From assembly GCF_003268655.1 (NCBI RefSeq), contig NZ_CP029642.1, forward strand, positions 992,001 to 1,056,000: a DNA stretch of 64,000 nt, in the 5' to 3' direction. Source of the DNA: Arthrobacter dokdonellae (GTDB taxonomy: Bacteria; Actinomycetota; Actinomycetes; Actinomycetales; Micrococcaceae). A program made the translations under genes and the position numbers. Below the pieces are notes generated by a model. The model was given only the letters and a program-made list of their open reading frames with translations. It was not told the origin of the DNA and did not search any database. Below, one piece after another: positions 61,362 to 64,000 of this stretch (its first letter is position 1; each line of letters opens with the position of its first letter).

Positions 61362-62864
61362 ATGATGTCTTCAGCTAACCTCCGGAATTCCGGAACCCTT
61401 CAAAGCCTCAAGCGACCCGGATTTGCCGCCGTGGTGACAGTGCTCATCCTGGCCGAAATTGTCTCGGCCTTTGAGCTGTCCATGATGTACGTGACCCTGC
61501 CCACGCTGATCAAGGAATTCCACGTTGATGCCGGCACGGTCGCCTGGGTCGTCACGGCCTACCTGTTGGTTTCCGCTTCCGCCGGCGTCATGGGCGGGCG
61601 CTTTGGCGACATGTACGGCCGGCGGAAGGTCATGATCATCGTCCTGATGATCGCGGGCGTGGGCTCGCTGGTCTCCCTGATCGGCGGCAGCCTGGGCATG
61701 GTCATCCTGGGCCGCGCGATCCAGGGCACGGCCGGTGCCCTGATGAGCCTGGCCCTTGGCCTGGCCCGTGAACACCTGGACAAGGAACGCATCCCCGTGG
61801 GCGTCGCCATGATCGGCGCCTCGGCCTTGATTGCAGGTGCAGGAGGGGCGTTCATTGCCGGGTTCATGATCCAGGTGGCTTCCTGGCACCTGATCTTCAT
61901 CTTTTCCGCAGTGCTTGCCGGGGTGGCCGCGGTGGCCGTCATGGCCGTCATTCCGCGCGACACCCTGGTCCCGGGCCAGGAGAAGCCCGACTACCTTGGC
62001 GCCGTCTTGCTGCCGATTGCCGTCAGCGCCATCCTGCTGGCACTTTCCGGCGTCTCGAAGACGGGCTTTGGATCCGGTGAGTTTCTTGGCCTGATCGCCG
62101 GCGGCATCGTCGTCGCGGCCGTGTGGGTTTGGTGGGAACTGCACGTTGAGTCTCCCATTGTGAACCTGAGGATGTTCAAGAACCGTCAGATCGCCCTCGT
62201 CATGACGGCCTCCATTTTCGCTTCCATCGGCCCCCTTGGCGGCATGTCTGTCCCCACCCAGATGGTCCTGCAGTATCCGACGGCCCTGGGCTTTGGCCTC
62301 GGCTTCACCCCTGCGGCAGCGGGCATCTTCAGCGCCCTGACCGCTGTTGTCGGCTACCTGTTCTCGCCGCTGGGGGGCAAGGTGGCCTTGCGTTTCGGGG
62401 CACGCACCGTCTTCATCGGCGGGCTGGCCCTCATGGCGGCGGTCATTCCCATGATCCTTCTCAGCTACGGGAACGTGGTGGTGTTCTGCCTGGCCATGAC
62501 CCTGAACGGCATCGGCATCTCGCTGACCTTCGGGGCGCTGCCCAATGTGCTCATCGAAGCCATCCCGGAATCCCACACCTCGGAAACGGCCGGCACCAAC
62601 ACGATGGTCCGCAACATCGGCCAGTCCACGGCCACTGCCGTCGGCGCCATCATCCTTGCCAGCTACCAGGACCCCAGGACCACCATCGTGGCGCAGGGGG
62701 GCATCAGCGCCAGCTTTGCCTTTGTCCTCGTGTTCGCGGTCCTGGCCGTTGGGGTTGCCCTGTTCCTGAAGCGCCATCCAGTGCAGTGGACGCCGGAAAC
62801 CGCGCAGGAGCGGGCAAACCGGCGTGGCACACCGCCGGGAGTCCCGGTGATGGCCGCCGACTGA
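61362..62864 (+). CDS. MFS transporter, DHA2-like (about 14 spans)
   Basis: This 500-residue transporter has about 14 hydrophobic segments and a DHA2-type start (LSMMYVTLPTLIKEFHVDAGTVAWVVTAYLL). The loop motif is GGRFGDMYGRRKVM. The family mostly exports drugs, but members also import acids and steroids, so either direction is possible; import of the pathway substrate fits the cluster. The ATG at 61362 is one codon before a second ATG. A 182-bp gap from the aldehyde dehydrogenase and a strong terminator afterwards suggest a transcript end here. Confidence 0.87.
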   Translation: MMSSANLRNSGTLQSLKRPGFAAVVTVLILAEIVSAFELSMMYVTLPTLIKEFHVDAGTVAWVVTAYLLVSASAGVMGGRFGDMYGRRKVMIIVLMIAGVGSLVSLIGGSLGMVILGRAIQGTAGALMSLALGLAREHLDKERIPVGVAMIGASALIAGAGGAFIAGFMIQVASWHLIFIFSAVLAGVAAVAVMAVIPRDTLVPGQEKPDYLGAVLLPIAVSAILLALSGVSKTGFGSGEFLGLIAGGIVVAAVWVWWELHVESPIVNLRMFKNRQIALVMTASIFASIGPLGGMSVPTQMVLQYPTALGFGLGFTPAAAGIFSALTAVVGYLFSPLGGKVALRFGARTVFIGGLALMAAVIPMILLSYGNVVVFCLAMTLNGIGISLTFGALPNVLIEAIPESHTSETAGTNTMVRNIGQSTATAVGAIILASYQDPRTTIVAQGGISASFAFVLVFAVLAVGVALFLKRHPVQWTPETAQERANRRGTPPGVPVMAAD

Positions 62865-62881
62865 CAGACCCCCTGCATGTT

Positions 62882-62941
62882 GCGCCCCAAGGCGACCTGC
62901 CGGCCCTCCCTTCCAGGGACCGGCAGGTCGCCTTGGGGCGC
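62882..62941. terminator. Perfect 22-bp stem hairpin after the MFS gene
   Basis: Arms 62882-62903 and 62920-62941 pair perfectly (left arm GCGCCCCAAGGCGACCTGCC...), and an inner CCCT/AGGG extends the stem. It lies directly after the MFS gene and should end the main transcript. No T run follows. It is built like the hairpin after upp but its sequence is unrelated. Confidence 0.78.
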
Positions 62942-63001
62942 GCGCGTCCGTCCGGCCAGAGCCGCACAGCGGAGAAGCGACCCGTCCTGGCCATAGACAA
63001 G

Positions 63002-63021
63002 AACTAGAATCTCGTTATAGT
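63002..63021. promoter_or_regulatory. Second putative TetR operator, before the MaoC gene
   Basis: AACTAGAATCTCGTTATAGT matches the palindrome at 51892 (AACTAGAGTCTAGTTT) at 13 of the first 16 positions and is itself a loose inverted repeat. It lies about 80 bp before the MaoC start. The shared site ties this gene to the rest of the cluster. Confidence 0.6.
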
Positions 63022-63101
63022 ATTTAAGACGTAGTGATCCGCGCCACCACCGGGTGGTCATCTGAATCACAGGGGTCCGTCCCCGTGAAAGGAGCAGGGC
63101 T

Positions 63102-63995
63102 GTGGCGATCCACATGCACAACATAGGGAAAATGAGCGAGGGCGAGCCCTTCTCCTGGACGTCGAAGGATGCGCTGCTGTACGCGCTCAGTGTCGGTGCC
63201 GGCGCCGGTGACCAGAAGAAGGACCTGGCCTTTACGACGGAAAACTCGCGCGGCATTGCCCAAAAGGTCCTGCCCACGTTTGCCGTGCTGCTCGGCTCGT
63301 CGGCCGGGCCCATGGACGAGCTGGGCGATTTCAAGCTCTCACAGATCCTGCACGGCGGACAGCGGATCACGCTGCACCGTTCGCTGGACAGCAGCGGCAC
63401 CGTCATTCCGGTCAGCGGCATGAGTGCCGTCCATGACAAGGGCAAGCACGCTGTCATCGAGCTCAGCACCGAACTGCTGGATGCACAGACCCGCGAACCG
63501 GTGGCCACGAGCGTGACCACCATGATCATCCGCGGCGAGGGCGGCTTTGGCGGCCCACAGGGCACCGCCGAAACATGGGACGCGCCCGAGCGTCCCGCCG
63601 ATGTCACCGTCGTTGAGCGAACCGCCCTTGACCAGGCCCTGCTCTACCGTCTCAACGGCGACAGGAACCCGCTGCATTCGGACCCGCAGCTGGCCCGGAT
63701 GGTGGGATTCGACAAGCCCATCCTCCACGGCCTGTGCACCATGGGCTTTGCCGGCCGGGCGGTCCTGGAACACGTGGCCGGGTCCGACCCGGACAACTTC
63801 GGATCGCTCAGCGTCCGCTTCGCCTCGCCCGTGGTGCCCGGCGACGAGCTGACCACCAGCATCTGGAAGACCGAAACCGGCGCCGTGTTCCAGGTTCGGG
63901 TCGGGGACGCCGTGGTCCTTGACCGCGGCACCTATGCGCAAAGGGCCGGCGAAACAGGCGAAACCAACCACGACCTTGAGACGTCCGCGGCCTAG
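63102..63995 (+). CDS. MaoC-type enoyl-CoA hydratase (hydratase 2 family)
   Basis: This 297-residue double hot-dog protein would hydrate a 2-enoyl-CoA to the 3-hydroxyacyl-CoA. The N-terminal half is the degenerate hot-dog (MSEGEPFSWTSKDALLYALSVGAG), and the C-terminal half carries the hydratase motif LYRLNGDRNPLHSDP with catalytic Asp and His, followed by PILHGLCTMGFAGRAV. The GTG at 63102 follows AAAGGAGCAGG. It is separated from the other genes by a terminator and has its own operator-like site. It would supply the substrate of the aldolase in the cluster. Confidence 0.92.
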   Translation: MAIHMHNIGKMSEGEPFSWTSKDALLYALSVGAGAGDQKKDLAFTTENSRGIAQKVLPTFAVLLGSSAGPMDELGDFKLSQILHGGQRITLHRSLDSSGTVIPVSGMSAVHDKGKHAVIELSTELLDAQTREPVATSVTTMIIRGEGGFGGPQGTAETWDAPERPADVTVVERTALDQALLYRLNGDRNPLHSDPQLARMVGFDKPILHGLCTMGFAGRAVLEHVAGSDPDNFGSLSVRFASPVVPGDELTTSIWKTETGAVFQVRVGDAVVLDRGTYAQRAGETGETNHDLETSAA

Positions 63996-64000
63996 CGCCG

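Noticed and set aside
1..64000. CRISPR array
   Set aside because: No series of regularly spaced direct repeats was found. The repeats seen are intragenic tandem units or single palindromes.

Overview
The window is about 64 kb of GC-rich DNA with strong G/C preference at third codon positions, GTG/TTG starts and clear AGGAG-type ribosome binding sites. Gene content (actinobacterial cyclic-di-AMP riboswitch, 13E12-type HNH protein, TTGTCCACA-type DnaA boxes, GlxR/CRP-like site before a GTP-dependent PEPCK) points to a Gram-positive actinobacterium, most likely an Arthrobacter-like member of the Micrococcaceae. This is inferred from protein families, not from a marker gene.

Layout. 1-9.1 kb: mixed housekeeping and regulation (partial response regulator, ribbon-helix-helix protein, tRNA-Ser(CGA), winged-helix protein, tadA, upp, a riboswitch-controlled transglycosylase, MarR/MFS pair, orphan winged-helix regulator, SixA-type phosphatase). 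9.1-15 kb: transposase remnant, large DUF222/HNH protein, and a YhgE/Pip membrane protein coupled to an ABC-like ATPase. 15.1-24.6 kb: a sialic acid catabolic operon (SatABCD-type ABC importer with a fused permease-ATPase subunit, NanA, NanK, NanE) with a divergent GntR regulator. 24.7-33 kb: tRNA-Arg(ACG), pckG, hmp/nsrR, a phosphomannomutase and a RecQ helicase with a phosphoribosyltransferase-like tail. 33.1-41 kb: a complete non-phosphorylating L-fucose pathway with an intracellular GH29 fucosidase and a GntR regulator. 41.1-42.6 kb: a small decayed integrative element flanked by duplicated 3' ends of tRNA-Ser(GCT). 42.7-51.6 kb: prolyl oligopeptidase, FAD/NAD(P)-binding protein and a very large secreted nuclease/5'-nucleotidase. 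52-64 kb: an acyl-CoA side-chain degradation cluster.

How the parts work together. The nan and fuc blocks would handle the two sugars that usually cap glycan chains: sialic acid is imported and converted to GlcNAc-6-P, and fucose is released, oxidised and split to pyruvate and lactate. The last block combines CoA activation (ADP-forming ligase), dehydrogenation (double acyl-CoA dehydrogenase), hydration (MaoC), a thiolase-fold protein lacking the thiolase cysteine with a DUF35 partner, and an aldehyde dehydrogenase. That is the part list of a retro-aldol side-chain removal route like the one in steroid catabolism. A shared operator-like palindrome at both ends suggests one TetR regulon. Its substrate is not evident.

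The most unusual non-coding signal is a dispersed family of long palindromes built on CTGACCCGCAGTAG (three copies, plus a diverged relative after upp). They lie between genes, and the substitutions keep the stem paired.
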